Of a DNA stretch of 64,000 nucleotides, positions 45,967 to 55,367 are shown one piece after another. Every line of letters starts with the position of its first letter. Within the stretch, counting starts at the first letter, position 1. The DNA is from Alistipes sp. (GTDB lineage: Bacteria > Bacteroidota > Bacteroidia > Bacteroidales > Rikenellaceae). The stretch is from NCBI GenBank assembly GCA_017629035.1, contig JAGBXX010000012.1, positions 1 through 64,000 of the forward strand, given 5' to 3'. The position numbers were made by a program, and so were the translations under genes. The notes below the pieces were generated by a model. The model was not told the DNA's origin and searched no databases. It saw nothing but the letters and a program-made list of their open reading frames with translations.

Positions 45967-48195
45967 CTAAGCATAACTATGCATGCCGCCGAGCACGAAA
46001 TTCACGCCGAAGTAGGTCACAAGTACCGCAAGAAATGCCACAATGGCAAGAATGTGGAAGAGCATTGGTCGGCGTAGCTTCTCGAGCGACGTGGTGTGAA
46101 TCATCGCCGCATATATGAGCATGGTGACAAGGGCCCACACCTCCTTAGGATCCCAGCCCCAGTATCTACCCCACGACACATTTGCCCACACAGCGCCAAT
46201 AAATATACCTATGGCTAGGAGCATGACTGCGGGGTAGAGCATTACTCTGCTCACGACATATAGATACTCTATCTCCTCATGATCACGACGCAACAAGCGC
46301 AGCATTACGGCCGTAACGCCGTTGAGCATAATAAAGGCTAATAGCGTGTATGACAGCATTATAACCATTACGTGAATACTCAGCAGCGGCGACTGCAACA
46401 CTGGCATAAGCTGCGTAATTCGTGGCGACGCCTCGCCGAGCATGGCGACAAGAAGCGTGAATCCTGCGATGAGCAGACCAAAGGGGAGCGCCAGGCGAAA
46501 ACGTCTTGCCATAACAAGTGTAAGCACCACACTACACCACGACATAAACTGCATTGTCTCGTAGCCATTGGCAAGGGGTATATGGCCCGAAACATAGCCT
46601 CTAAGAGCGATATGCAGAGTCAGGTAGAGCAGCAGTAGCACCATCACCACATACAACACCCAATGAAGACCCCTTCGTACTCTCGACTCACCATGGCGCA
46701 ATGTGCATAGCACAAGGAACGAGAGTATGCCAAGCGTAAGGCAGAACATGGCCAGTGGGCGGTTGTATCCTATATTATTATATAGTCTTTCAACGTTTAG
46801 TCTACTCCTTGAGGGCATATTCTCTGCCGACTCTCGCTGATAGGCCGCAATGCCACGCACCACCTCGCAGGCCGAGCTCTCATCGCCCTTGAGTACTGAG
46901 GCGGCCACAAGAGCCATGCTCTTACGAACAAAGAGAGCCTCCTCCGGGCTCATCGTCGTGGGGAGCTCATCGGCCATGGAGTACCACACCGTATCGCCCG
47001 TAGCGGGGTCGGTATGGGGGTATATCTTTAGCAGCGTGCCCATGCACAACATCCTCACAAGCTGATACTTCTCGTGTGCAGCCTCGATATTTGCCTTCGA
47101 GGCGGTAGTTGATGAGCGCAATGCTGGCTCAAGTTTGTAGCCCTCAATATCGACATAATCCTCGAGCGTCGCATAGCTACCCTCGACCCCGAGTACTCTA
47201 CGCACATCGTCGCCCTTGAGCTTAATAATAGGCTCACTCTTCCAATCATCGTAGTAGAAGAACCAGCCCAGGAGCACCTGCTCGGCCGTAAGACCTCGAT
47301 ACTCGGTCTTGCCATAGAGCTTGGCCGTAAAGTCACGAGCCAGAGTCTGGAGTGGTGCGATGCGGTCGTTATAGTATACACATAGCTCTGCGAAGCTACT
47401 TGCCGCCTCGGGCGTGAGTGTTCGTGGCAGTGGTCGCTCCGAGGCCTCGGCAGGAAGAGCAGTGGTCATAAGCAGTGCCACCACCGTAACATTTCTTAGC
47501 AGAGGGTTCTTAATAAGAGTGCGGAACATACTATTGCGCTCAAAGAAGAAGATAATGAACGACAGTAGTAGCAGCGCATAGCCTAAATAGGTGATAGCAA
47601 TACCATAAGGATCGTAGGCCACAAGGAGCGTAGCGCCCTCGCAATCAGGATCATAGCCCGACTGATAGAGTCGATATCCGCCATAGCGCACAATGTTGTT
47701 CATCGATACCTTGCCCCTTGTTGTGCCACTATTATCAAGGATCGAGATATGGCTAACATAGTCCATTGGGGCAGATGTGCCCTCGTAGAACTTGAGTTCA
47801 AAGTCGTTGAGCGTCAGCGTGAAGTCAAACTTATCCATGCCTCCGCCACGCAGATAGAAATCTGTGGTGCTCTCACCAACACGCAGATGCAGAGCGCCAT
47901 CACGACCCGTAAGGTGCGATGTGAGAGCTCCAAGCAGAATAACGGCCAACGAGATATGTACAAAGAGTATCTTCCAACGTCGGTGTATTCCCCAGTTTTT
48001 GAGATAGAGCAGCGTACTGAGAGTCATCACTCCCCAGAGCACAATCATCCACCACGACGTATATATCTTGCTGAATACCAGCTCTGTGCCGTGTATCTTC
48101 TCTATTACCGTAGCTACCATAAGCACGCACACAATAACTGCAAGCGAGCCAAACGACAGCAACTTAAGTATCTTACGAACAATATCTCTCGACAT
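45967..48195 (-). CDS. Fused ResB-CcsA cytochrome c biogenesis protein
   Basis: Handles haem export and attachment to cytochromes c in system II. The 742 residues hold a ResB-like N-terminal part with three or four helices (about 10-220), a soluble middle domain (about 240-450), and a CcsA part with six or more helices. The haem-handling WWD-type motif is SWGRYWGWDPKEVWAL near residue 690. Shorter than the ~1,000-residue fusions of Wolinella and Helicobacter. It lies upstream of the triheme peroxidase, its obvious client. Confidence 0.88.
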   Translation of the reverse strand: MSRDIVRKILKLLSFGSLAVIVCVLMVATVIEKIHGTELVFSKIYTSWWMIVLWGVMTLSTLLYLKNWGIHRRWKILFVHISLAVILLGALTSHLTGRDGALHLRVGESTTDFYLRGGGMDKFDFTLTLNDFELKFYEGTSAPMDYVSHISILDNSGTTRGKVSMNNIVRYGGYRLYQSGYDPDCEGATLLVAYDPYGIAITYLGYALLLLSFIIFFFERNSMFRTLIKNPLLRNVTVVALLMTTALPAEASERPLPRTLTPEAASSFAELCVYYNDRIAPLQTLARDFTAKLYGKTEYRGLTAEQVLLGWFFYYDDWKSEPIIKLKGDDVRRVLGVEGSYATLEDYVDIEGYKLEPALRSSTTASKANIEAAHEKYQLVRMLCMGTLLKIYPHTDPATGDTVWYSMADELPTTMSPEEALFVRKSMALVAASVLKGDESSACEVVRGIAAYQRESAENMPSRSRLNVERLYNNIGYNRPLAMFCLTLGILSFLVLCTLRHGESRVRRGLHWVLYVVMVLLLLYLTLHIALRGYVSGHIPLANGYETMQFMSWCSVVLTLVMARRFRLALPFGLLIAGFTLLVAMLGEASPRITQLMPVLQSPLLSIHVMVIMLSYTLLAFIMLNGVTAVMLRLLRRDHEEIEYLYVVSRVMLYPAVMLLAIGIFIGAVWANVSWGRYWGWDPKEVWALVTMLIYAAMIHTTSLEKLRRPMLFHILAIVAFLAVLVTYFGVNFVLGGMHSYA

Positions 48196-48245
48196 ATTTT
48201 GAAACCATTAAATTCAGCGGGCCACAGCCTCTGGTCACCGCACTA

Positions 48246-48253
48246 CAAAAGTA
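48246..48253 (-). promoter_or_regulatory. Candidate -7 box for the ResB-CcsA gene
   Basis: Reads TACTTTTG on the minus strand, 51 bases upstream of the ATG. Confidence 0.4.
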
Positions 48254-48300
48254 GCATAAATATCGCATGAGGACAATCCCCAAAATGTGGTATTTGACCT

Positions 48301-50754
48301 CTAAAATCCAAGTGATACATTCAGACGAAATAGTCGTCCATAGGCATAACTCACTCTACCTGCAAACGGACGAAGCGAGGTGTAGTATCCGCCACTTGTG
48401 CGACGCACACGATTCTGCTCATATCCTCCCGATATTATGCTGCTATTCAATATGTTATCTACCGATAGCGATACATTGAGCCATAGCTTCTCGCCAATAT
48501 CAAAACTCTTGCCCACGCTAAGACCGAGGGTCACTGCATCGCCCAGACGCTCCTGATACTCGAGCGCCGAGAGCTCCTCGAGCGAAGGTGCATAACCCAT
48601 CACCCTCTCTGTACGACGCACAAACGATGGTGTCACATGGCGTAAACCCCAATACTGGATTGTAGCCTTTGCACGCCACCCAGCACGCTGGAACATCACA
48701 TCGCCATAGGCCGTAACCTCGGGATAACCACTTCTCAGGCCACGCATGCGGGCAGTTGTCTCAGCAACAAGGTCGTTATCGTTGTCTGCATATATCTCCA
48801 CCGCAGCATCGCCCGAGTAGCGAAATCTTCCTGCCGTAAGGCTAAACTGCGAACTCATGTAGCTGGTCCACCTCACCCAGGCATTGAGCTCCGCACCGAG
48901 ATTAAGTCGCTCGATATCAGCAATTACCGCATCGACATACTCCTCGGCAAAGTCATCGTAGTAGCGCACTACTTTTTGCTCCGAGGAGTGGTGCACGACA
49001 AAGAGTTTGGCAGCGAGTCTAAGGTTAGAACGCAGGTAGCTATAACCCACCTCCGTGGCAAAGGCAAACTCTGACTTAAGCCCCGAGGCAAGACGATTGT
49101 TGTAGTCGGGCTGCAGAAATATATCCTCATCACGAGGCGCAGAGCCACGAGCAACCACACAAGCATTAAAGCCATGACATCCAACCATATAGTCCCACTT
49201 CACACTCAACGACGAGGGGAAGAACTTAGCCACCGCCGAGGGGCCAAAGGAGCGCTTACCTGCAAATAGCTCCTTCTCGAAATATCCACGACGGCGACTA
49301 CCCTCATGTCCCAATGTTGCCGCAACCTCAAAGTTCATAGACCCTATACTCCAACGTGCCAGGCCAAATAGCCCCAACTGCCACCTCGAGAGGCGATAGT
49401 CATAGCCGAAGTGATCTCCCTCACGCACCTCGAGCTGCTCTCCACGCAGATTGTTGCGATAACGAGTGCCGTATGTTGCATCATCACGTATAAAGTAGTC
49501 TATATCAAGCAGATAATCAGCACCTAACAGATCATCCACAGCCTTGAACATACGCCTCGAATCGAGATTTATCGCCACGCCATACTCTATATCGAAGCCT
49601 CGAAGCTGAGTGGTGAAATCCACCACGGCATTGTACTTCATAGCATTGCTACGCCTGCTCTCAACAGCGTATGCTGCATGGCCGTCGCTTTGCAAGGAGT
49701 TGGTATGATACAAATCATCCCAATCTATCTGCGTATATTTCAGATTATTATAGCTCCACGCCTCTGTGACTGGGCGGGCCTCGTCATCACGCTCAAAGAA
49801 TGAGGGAAGGTAGCGATAGTTGTCGGGCATAGGGGTCTGGGCATCGTACCAGGCTAATGAGGTGCGACCCGTGCGCTCCACCACTCCTCGCATCGTAACA
49901 CTTAGGTCTGTCCATGCACCGAGCCTACGACTCCACGCTGCAAGCAGCTCAGGCCTCAGCGAGCTATTTATCCTGCTACTACGCATCTCGCCCGACTGCA
50001 TACCCCACGCAGGGTTGTAGTAACGGTTTTGCGTAAGCTGATATGCTTCATCCACAGAGTATTGCCTCACGCTGCGCTTAGACCAGGGGAGCATGATGGC
50101 GACAAAGAGTCTATCGTTACGCCACTCTCGCTGCGCCGACATGGCAACATCGACAGCATTGCCACCAACACCCTCGATATATAGGTCACTACCACCATTT
50201 AGACGCACATAACTACGTAGCAACCAGTCATCATCGAGCTCCACGCCACGAGGCGATATGGCATACACTCCACGCCAGCCGAGCGAGCCGAGATAGTTGC
50301 GTCCCGAGAGATCACCTCGCACCCTATGTCCTACGTTGCGTGAGGTAGCTGCTATATTATATAATGTTGACTCTCCACCCACACCTGGCGTGACTGAGAC
50401 TCCGCCAAGTGCTCGCTCCAGACCAAGAGCGGCGAGTAGTCGACCTGTGGAGTACCCCACATCGAGATGATTGACAAGGTAGCGCTCCTCGGCTCTCTCC
50501 TCGCCACGAGGAGCATAGCGCACAAAACGCATGGCATAGCCGAGCGAAGAGTATCGCTGATGTGCCATGGTGGTTGAGTGAAAGCGCAGGCTATCTGCAT
50601 CGTCGCTAAGCCACCAGAGCATATCGGTCTCTGCCTCCGTCTTATCCTCGTCGTAGAACTTATATTGTAAGTAGTCCTCCTCCTGCTGAGCCCACACCCC
50701 GAGGGGTATAAACACAGCAACCAGCAGTAGCACGACTCTCACAATAGCGAACAT
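48301..50754 (-). CDS. Large outer membrane barrel protein without a plug
   Basis: An 817-residue exported protein: signal peptide of 22 residues (ending VWAQ), then a TonB-dependent-receptor-like series of antiparallel strands up to the final aromatic strand (GRLFRLNVSLGF). I saw neither the N-terminal carboxypeptidase-like domain nor a plug signature (the early part GVSVTPGVGGESTLYNIAA is only faintly plug-like). The SVDNILNSSIISGGYEQNRVR segment near the end matches those of receptor-like barrels. The substrate, if any, is unknown. It has its own -7 box. Confidence 0.65.
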   Translation of the reverse strand: MFAIVRVVLLLVAVFIPLGVWAQQEEDYLQYKFYDEDKTEAETDMLWWLSDDADSLRFHSTTMAHQRYSSLGYAMRFVRYAPRGEERAEERYLVNHLDVGYSTGRLLAALGLERALGGVSVTPGVGGESTLYNIAATSRNVGHRVRGDLSGRNYLGSLGWRGVYAISPRGVELDDDWLLRSYVRLNGGSDLYIEGVGGNAVDVAMSAQREWRNDRLFVAIMLPWSKRSVRQYSVDEAYQLTQNRYYNPAWGMQSGEMRSSRINSSLRPELLAAWSRRLGAWTDLSVTMRGVVERTGRTSLAWYDAQTPMPDNYRYLPSFFERDDEARPVTEAWSYNNLKYTQIDWDDLYHTNSLQSDGHAAYAVESRRSNAMKYNAVVDFTTQLRGFDIEYGVAINLDSRRMFKAVDDLLGADYLLDIDYFIRDDATYGTRYRNNLRGEQLEVREGDHFGYDYRLSRWQLGLFGLARWSIGSMNFEVAATLGHEGSRRRGYFEKELFAGKRSFGPSAVAKFFPSSLSVKWDYMVGCHGFNACVVARGSAPRDEDIFLQPDYNNRLASGLKSEFAFATEVGYSYLRSNLRLAAKLFVVHHSSEQKVVRYYDDFAEEYVDAVIADIERLNLGAELNAWVRWTSYMSSQFSLTAGRFRYSGDAAVEIYADNDNDLVAETTARMRGLRSGYPEVTAYGDVMFQRAGWRAKATIQYWGLRHVTPSFVRRTERVMGYAPSLEELSALEYQERLGDAVTLGLSVGKSFDIGEKLWLNVSLSVDNILNSSIISGGYEQNRVRRTSGGYYTSLRPFAGRVSYAYGRLFRLNVSLGF

Positions 50755-50783
50755 AATTCTTAGGGGTTAGACTCTTTGTAGTA

Positions 50784-50791
50784 CAAATATA
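50784..50791 (-). promoter_or_regulatory. Candidate -7 box for the plug-less barrel gene
   Basis: Reads TATATTTG on the minus strand, 30 bases upstream of the ATG at 50754. Confidence 0.5.
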
Positions 50792-50831
50792 TGACTTTTT
50801 TTCGACATTTTCGCCCTTCACCACGCCCAGA

Positions 50832-50880
50832 TATAAAACAATTGAGGTTGTCGCCACCCAAAGGTGGGACAACCTCAATT
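50832..50880 (-). terminator. Terminator of the ferredoxin gene
   Basis: AATTGAGGTTGTC (50840-50852) pairs perfectly with GACAACCTCAATT (50868-50880), with a smaller inner stem CCACC/GGTGG. In the minus direction the stem is followed by GTTTTATAT. Confidence 0.75.
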
Positions 50881-50907
50881 ATGATGACAGTAATCTGCCT
50901 TAAGCGA

Positions 50908-51078
50908 TTAAGCCTCAGGAGCGATAGCCTCTGATGGGCAAACGCCTGCGCAAGTACCGCAGTCGATACACTTATCAGGGTTGATTACATAGATATCACC
51001 TGCTGAAATAGCCTCTACTGGGCACTCGTCGATACATGTACCACATGCAACGCAAGAATCTGAAATTTTGTAAGCCAT
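50908..51078 (-). CDS. 2[4Fe-4S] ferredoxin, 56 residues
   Basis: Found by reading the strand; it is short. The ATG at 51078 opens MAYKISDSCVACGTCIDECP and the frame stops at 50908. Two CxxCxxCxxxC sets are seen: C9, C12, C15, C19 and C37, C40, C43, C47, with the crossed prolines typical of clostridial-type ferredoxins. It should be a soluble low-potential electron carrier for pyruvate:ferredoxin oxidoreductase, hydrogenase or Rnf. It has its own promoter box and terminator, so it is probably expressed as a single-gene transcript. Confidence 0.93.
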   Translation of the reverse strand: MAYKISDSCVACGTCIDECPVEAISAGDIYVINPDKCIDCGTCAGVCPSEAIAPEA

Positions 51079-51114
51079 AATACGTTATAGTTTATTTGTG
51101 AGTGTTTCGCAATG

Positions 51115-51122
51115 CAAATATA
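51115..51122 (-). promoter_or_regulatory. Candidate -7 box for the ferredoxin gene
   Basis: Reads TATATTTG on the minus strand, 37 bases upstream of the ferredoxin ATG and just past the serS stop codon. Confidence 0.5.
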
Positions 51123-51127
51123 TAAAT

Positions 51128-52399
51128 TTATTTTATAAAATCAAAACCTGTGTAAGGAATTAGCACTTCTGGTATGCGAATTCCCTCAGAAGTCTGATTA
51201 TTCTCAAGCAAAGCTGCCACAATTCGAGGCAATGCAAGAGATGAGCCATTGAGTGTGTGGCACAACTGATTTTTGCGGTTTTCGTCACGATAGCGCAACT
51301 TTAGGCGGTTTGCCTGGAACGACTCGAAGTTCGATACAGACGACACCTCCAACCAGCGCTGCTGTGCCTCAGAGTATACCTCGAAATCGTATGTAAGAGC
51401 CGATGTGAACGACATATCGCCACCACAAAGACGCAAGATACGATATGGCAAGCCGAGAGCTGCTACGATAGACTCCACATGTGCCACCATAGCATCGAGA
51501 GCCTCGTATGACTTCTCAGGGTGCGACACCTGTACGATCTCCACCTTGTCGAACTGGTGCAAGCGGTTAAGGCCACGCACATCCTTACCATACGAACCTG
51601 CCTCACGGCGGAAACATGGTGTATATGCAGTCATCTTAACAGGCAACTCGCTCTGCTCAAGGATAACATCACGGAAGATGTTAGTCACTGGCACCTCGGC
51701 TGTAGGCACAAGGTAGTAACCATCGGCTGTTGCGTGGTACATCTGACCCTCCTTGTCTGGAAGCTGACCAGTACCAAATCCCGAAGCCTCGTTAACCATG
51801 ATAGGAGGCTCAACCTCCTGATATCCAGCTGCTGTGTTGCAGTCGAGGAAGTAGTTGATCAAGGCACGCTGCAAACGAGCACCCTTGCCCTTGTATACTG
51901 GGAAGCCAGCACCTGTGAGCTTCACGCCGAGGTCGAAGTCGATGATATCATACTTCTTGGCGAGCTCCCAATGAGGCAGTGCCTGGCCATCGATTGTTGA
52001 CTCACGCTCCACGAGCTTCACAACAACATTATCCTCAGCTGTACGACCCTCTGGCACAATGTCGGCAGGGAAGTTAGGGAGCTTAACGATCTCATTTTGA
52101 AGCTCCTCGGCAACACGCTCCGACTCCTCCTTAAGCTCATTTGAGCGGCTCTTCAACGCAGCCACCTCCTGCTTCTTAGCCTCAGCCTCCTCCTTAAGGC
52201 CCTTGCCCATGAGTGCACCGATCTGCTTTGCAGCCTGATTCTGCTCAGCAAGACATGCGTCGAGCTCATTTTGGAGCGCCTTACGCTTATCGTCGAGAAG
52301 TTCGATAGTGGCGATTATTGGTGCGGCATCCACACCCTTCTTTGCAAGGCGGCTTATAGCCTCCTCTTTATTCTCTCTTAGTTGCTTTAGTGTAAGCAT
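51128..52399 (-). CDS. serS: Seryl-tRNA synthetase
   Basis: Charges tRNA-Ser (and tRNA-Sec where present). The 423 residues match the family: an N-terminal antiparallel coiled coil (about 1-105) that reaches the long variable arm of the tRNA, then the class II core with motif 2 FRREAGSYGKDVRGLNRLHQF and motif 3 NGSSLALPRIVAALLENNQ. The final GIRIPEVLIPYTGFDFI is the usual ending. Confidence 0.96.
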   Translation of the reverse strand: MLTLKQLRENKEEAISRLAKKGVDAAPIIATIELLDDKRKALQNELDACLAEQNQAAKQIGALMGKGLKEEAEAKKQEVAALKSRSNELKEESERVAEELQNEIVKLPNFPADIVPEGRTAEDNVVVKLVERESTIDGQALPHWELAKKYDIIDFDLGVKLTGAGFPVYKGKGARLQRALINYFLDCNTAAGYQEVEPPIMVNEASGFGTGQLPDKEGQMYHATADGYYLVPTAEVPVTNIFRDVILEQSELPVKMTAYTPCFRREAGSYGKDVRGLNRLHQFDKVEIVQVSHPEKSYEALDAMVAHVESIVAALGLPYRILRLCGGDMSFTSALTYDFEVYSEAQQRWLEVSSVSNFESFQANRLKLRYRDENRKNQLCHTLNGSSLALPRIVAALLENNQTSEGIRIPEVLIPYTGFDFIK

Positions 52400-52428
52400 A
52401 TATTCTGTTTTGAATTACTTTCAAAATG

Positions 52429-52436
52429 CAAAGTTA
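52429..52436 (-). promoter_or_regulatory. Candidate -7 box for serS
   Basis: Reads TAACTTTG on the minus strand, 30 bases upstream of the serS ATG. Confidence 0.45.
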
Positions 52437-52495
52437 ACACAAAGTTGATAACTTTGTATCGTGGAGAGGCAAAAAAATAACACGCCACACAAAGT

Positions 52496-52527
52496 TTTGC
52501 ATATTACGAAAATCTTTTGTATATTTG
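52496..52527 (+). promoter_or_regulatory. Promoter for the WG-repeat gene
   Basis: TTTG at 52496-52499, a 20-base spacer and TATATTTG at 52520-52527 match the full Bacteroidota consensus. Transcription from here leaves a leader of about 110 nt before the ATG at 52643, containing a possible hairpin (52576-52613). Confidence 0.6.
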
Positions 52528-52575
52528 TGTCACTGCGCTAATTGCGCACCAAATCCCCCTAAATACCTAGACCAC

Positions 52576-52613
52576 ATGGCGCTAAACGAGCTCTTAGCGT
52601 CAGTGGGTGCCAT
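52576..52613 (+). other. Possible hairpin in the WG-repeat mRNA leader
   Basis: ATGGC (52576-52580) can pair with GCCAT (52609-52613), enclosing CGCTAA (52580-52585) and TTAGCG (52594-52599). The outer and inner helices share one base and are separated by an internal loop, so the fold is plausible but weak. Confidence 0.3.
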
Positions 52614-52642
52614 ATTTACAATTGAGCCTTAATCAGATTGTT

Positions 52643-55216
52643 ATGAAGAGTCTTACACGTATTTTTATTCTGGGCTCTATCATGCTTGCCATGGCAATAT
52701 TTGCGCCCCAGACGAGCAAAGCACAGATCCTGAAGAAACTCACTCAGAAGCTTGAAAAGGTGAACAATGCACTCGACAAGGTTAATGAGGGTGTTGAAGA
52801 TGTCATGAATGGTGACTTAGATGGCCTCTTCAAGTCACGCAATAATAGGCAGCAGCAGAACTCTTCGAACGACACGGCAAGTGAGCAGGAGAGTGCCCCC
52901 GAGGAGGTCGTCGAGGAGGCTGAGGTGCTGGATGAGAGCGATATGGACGAGGTCGAGATCGAGTACCCCGTGCCATTTATAACCGAGAATACGAAGTATA
53001 TGCAGCTGCCATATATCGGCGACAACGCCGTCTCTAGTGTTCACGACGGCGTCTTTGCCGTAAGTCGCCAGGGTGCCTTTTCGTTCTGGAGGATTACGGG
53101 CGAGAAGCTCTTCGATTTCGAGTGGGAGTATTGCAGCGAGTTACGTTCATACGGCACCCGCTTCCCAGAGTTCCACAATGGCGTGGCGGTAGCTCGCAAG
53201 TATGCCGGAATGTACTCTAAGGGCACGATACATCTGCTCTATCTCGATGGCAGTATCAAGGAGCTAGATCCCGACTGGTCACAGGTGTCGCAATTCGAGG
53301 ATGGCCTGGCCGTGGTTACTGACAAGAGTAATTTCCAAACCAACTACTTCTATATCAACACCTTGGGCGAGAGAGTATATCCTCATCTCAAGATTAATGG
53401 CAACGACGAATGGTCGATACGACCCATTCGTGACGGCCTACGTGCCTATGCCTCAGGAACCTACACTTGGGGATATATCGACACCAAGGGTAACGTGGCA
53501 CTTAAGCCTCAGTACGGCGGTGCTGCAGACTTTAGCGAAGGCTACGCATGGGTATGTCTTAAGAGCGACCCAAGCTCTATATTGTCCGATGGCGAGATTG
53601 TGCTCATCAACACCCAGGGCGATGTGCTCTACCGCTCAGGTCTTAGGTGGTCGGGCTCGAACTTCAAGCAAGGCTACCAGAGCCTGGTATCTGATGTTGT
53701 CGATGGCTGCTTCTATGTTCGCAAGGGCGACTACTATTACTACTATAACACTCTCTTCGAGCAGATTGGCATTGCCGACTACGGCTCACCATTCTATGCG
53801 GGCATGGCATATATCGCACCTACGGTCGACTTGGACTGCGACGTATGCATTGTAGATACCAATTTCGATGTAGTCCGCAGGCTTGGTGACAAGATGATGT
53901 TCGCAACAGACCTACGCTCACAGCCACGCTTCACATCGCTTGGCGTGGCGACGGTTAAGGATAAGAGTATCAGCAGCTATGTAATAAGCCCATCGGGTGG
54001 CGTGCTTATTGACTCCTACGATAGAGATGGCGACCATATAGGTAGCTTCTGGCAGTTCACCGAGTCGGGCATGATGCGTGCCACAGATATTAGGATTAGA
54101 GGTGTCAGGTATCAGGGTATCCTAAACACAGCAGGAGAGATGGAGTGGCTTTTTGGCGAGGAGCCTGCCGACGACTCACTAATCATAATAGATACTGATA
54201 TTGACCCTATAGGTCCAATTAAGCGCACCACGCTCGACTACGATGTTACGGTGAAGTGCTCTCCAGCGGAGGGTGGTAGCGCAAGCATATCGCCCACAGG
54301 AAGGTTCAAGTATGGCGAGGAGGCTCTGCTCAGCGCTACGCCAAACGAGGATTGGGCAGTGACACATATCGAGGTTGGCGAGGAGTATTATGGCTTTGCT
54401 CCAAAGCTCAACGAACCCTTCTATGTCACTGAGAATATGGATATTACAGTACACTTTGCAAAGCGAGATAAAAAAGAGGCCCCACCCGTTACCAACAGCT
54501 TTGCAGGTGTCAAGAGCTTCGACATCGACGACGACTACACGGTGGATATTACCATATACGCAGAGCTCGACACCGAGGGTGGCATCTCAACGCCTTATGG
54601 CGAGCAGACCTACGGCTATATCGTTGCGATGTTCGACCCAACATATCGCTTTGTGACACCTAACATTGCCACATACATCTTCGGCGCACCACTCAGGGTG
54701 CACTCCTACCAGCATGACAAGGAGAATGACCTCCACTGGTTGGTTGTCGACGGCGGCAGCTATACATTTGGCAATCTGAAGGCTACGCCCAATAATGGCA
54801 ACAGCCTTGACGCCATGCTATTTAATATGATGATTGCCTTTGATGGCTTCAGCTCGCCCTCGATTACCCCTCGCCACTACCGTATCGAGATGCTCGACTA
54901 CGATGCCGAAACGGGCGAGTTTACATGCGGCAAGATACAGACCTACTCACCCAAATATGGCTGGCTTTGGGGTGGCGACAAGCGACTTGTCGTAAAGTCC
55001 AAGGGTATGTTCTCAACCAAGACCGACTATGGTCTTCCCGACAACCTCTTTGAGGGCGTGAGGATGAAGTGCTCGCCTAAGCGCAACGATGTGTGGTGGT
55101 TCCCACCACTGTTGTGGTACGATGGCAACCAGTCGGCACTCGACAGCGTGGTTGAGCAGATGGGCAGGAGCTATCGTGAGTACAAATCGGAGTACGACAT
55201 ACTCTTTGGCGAGTAG
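52643..55216 (+). CDS. Exported WG-repeat protein with an InlB-type repeat
   Basis: The start at 52643 (MKSLTRIFILGSIMLAMAIF) gives a signal peptide ending near SKAQ; 857 residues. An acidic, Gln/Ser-rich linker precedes WG-like repeats (about 110-440), as in TWGYIDTKGNVALKPQYGGA with the G-Y-I-D-x-x-G-x-x-x-x-x-x-Y/F pattern. A single divergent InlB B-repeat-like domain follows at about 535-610 (SPAEGGSASISP), then an unfamiliar C-terminal domain. Probably a periplasmic or surface binding protein; no enzyme motif seen. Confidence 0.7.
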   Translation: MKSLTRIFILGSIMLAMAIFAPQTSKAQILKKLTQKLEKVNNALDKVNEGVEDVMNGDLDGLFKSRNNRQQQNSSNDTASEQESAPEEVVEEAEVLDESDMDEVEIEYPVPFITENTKYMQLPYIGDNAVSSVHDGVFAVSRQGAFSFWRITGEKLFDFEWEYCSELRSYGTRFPEFHNGVAVARKYAGMYSKGTIHLLYLDGSIKELDPDWSQVSQFEDGLAVVTDKSNFQTNYFYINTLGERVYPHLKINGNDEWSIRPIRDGLRAYASGTYTWGYIDTKGNVALKPQYGGAADFSEGYAWVCLKSDPSSILSDGEIVLINTQGDVLYRSGLRWSGSNFKQGYQSLVSDVVDGCFYVRKGDYYYYYNTLFEQIGIADYGSPFYAGMAYIAPTVDLDCDVCIVDTNFDVVRRLGDKMMFATDLRSQPRFTSLGVATVKDKSISSYVISPSGGVLIDSYDRDGDHIGSFWQFTESGMMRATDIRIRGVRYQGILNTAGEMEWLFGEEPADDSLIIIDTDIDPIGPIKRTTLDYDVTVKCSPAEGGSASISPTGRFKYGEEALLSATPNEDWAVTHIEVGEEYYGFAPKLNEPFYVTENMDITVHFAKRDKKEAPPVTNSFAGVKSFDIDDDYTVDITIYAELDTEGGISTPYGEQTYGYIVAMFDPTYRFVTPNIATYIFGAPLRVHSYQHDKENDLHWLVVDGGSYTFGNLKATPNNGNSLDAMLFNMMIAFDGFSSPSITPRHYRIEMLDYDAETGEFTCGKIQTYSPKYGWLWGGDKRLVVKSKGMFSTKTDYGLPDNLFEGVRMKCSPKRNDVWWFPPLLWYDGNQSALDSVVEQMGRSYREYKSEYDILFGE

Positions 55217-55234
55217 AGAGTGAGCCGAAAAGAG

Positions 55235-55271
55235 GAAGACCGACATAAAAACGATGTCGGTCTTCATTTTT
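55235..55271 (+). terminator. Terminator of the WG-repeat gene
   Basis: GAAGACCGACAT (55235-55246) pairs perfectly with ATGTCGGTCTTC (55254-55265) around a 7-base loop, followed by ATTTTTG. Confidence 0.85.
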
Positions 55272-55341
55272 GTACTCTCAATAAATCTCGCCTCACTAAT
55301 ATTATTTTATAATATTGCTCCACACTCCCCATTTTTTTTAC

Positions 55342-55349
55342 TATCTTTG
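55342..55349 (+). promoter_or_regulatory. Candidate -7 box for the U32 gene
   Basis: TATCTTTG, 18 bases upstream of the ATG at 55368. It excludes the open extension of the frame upstream. Confidence 0.5.
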
Positions 55350-55367
55350 TGCGTTAACCATTCACCA

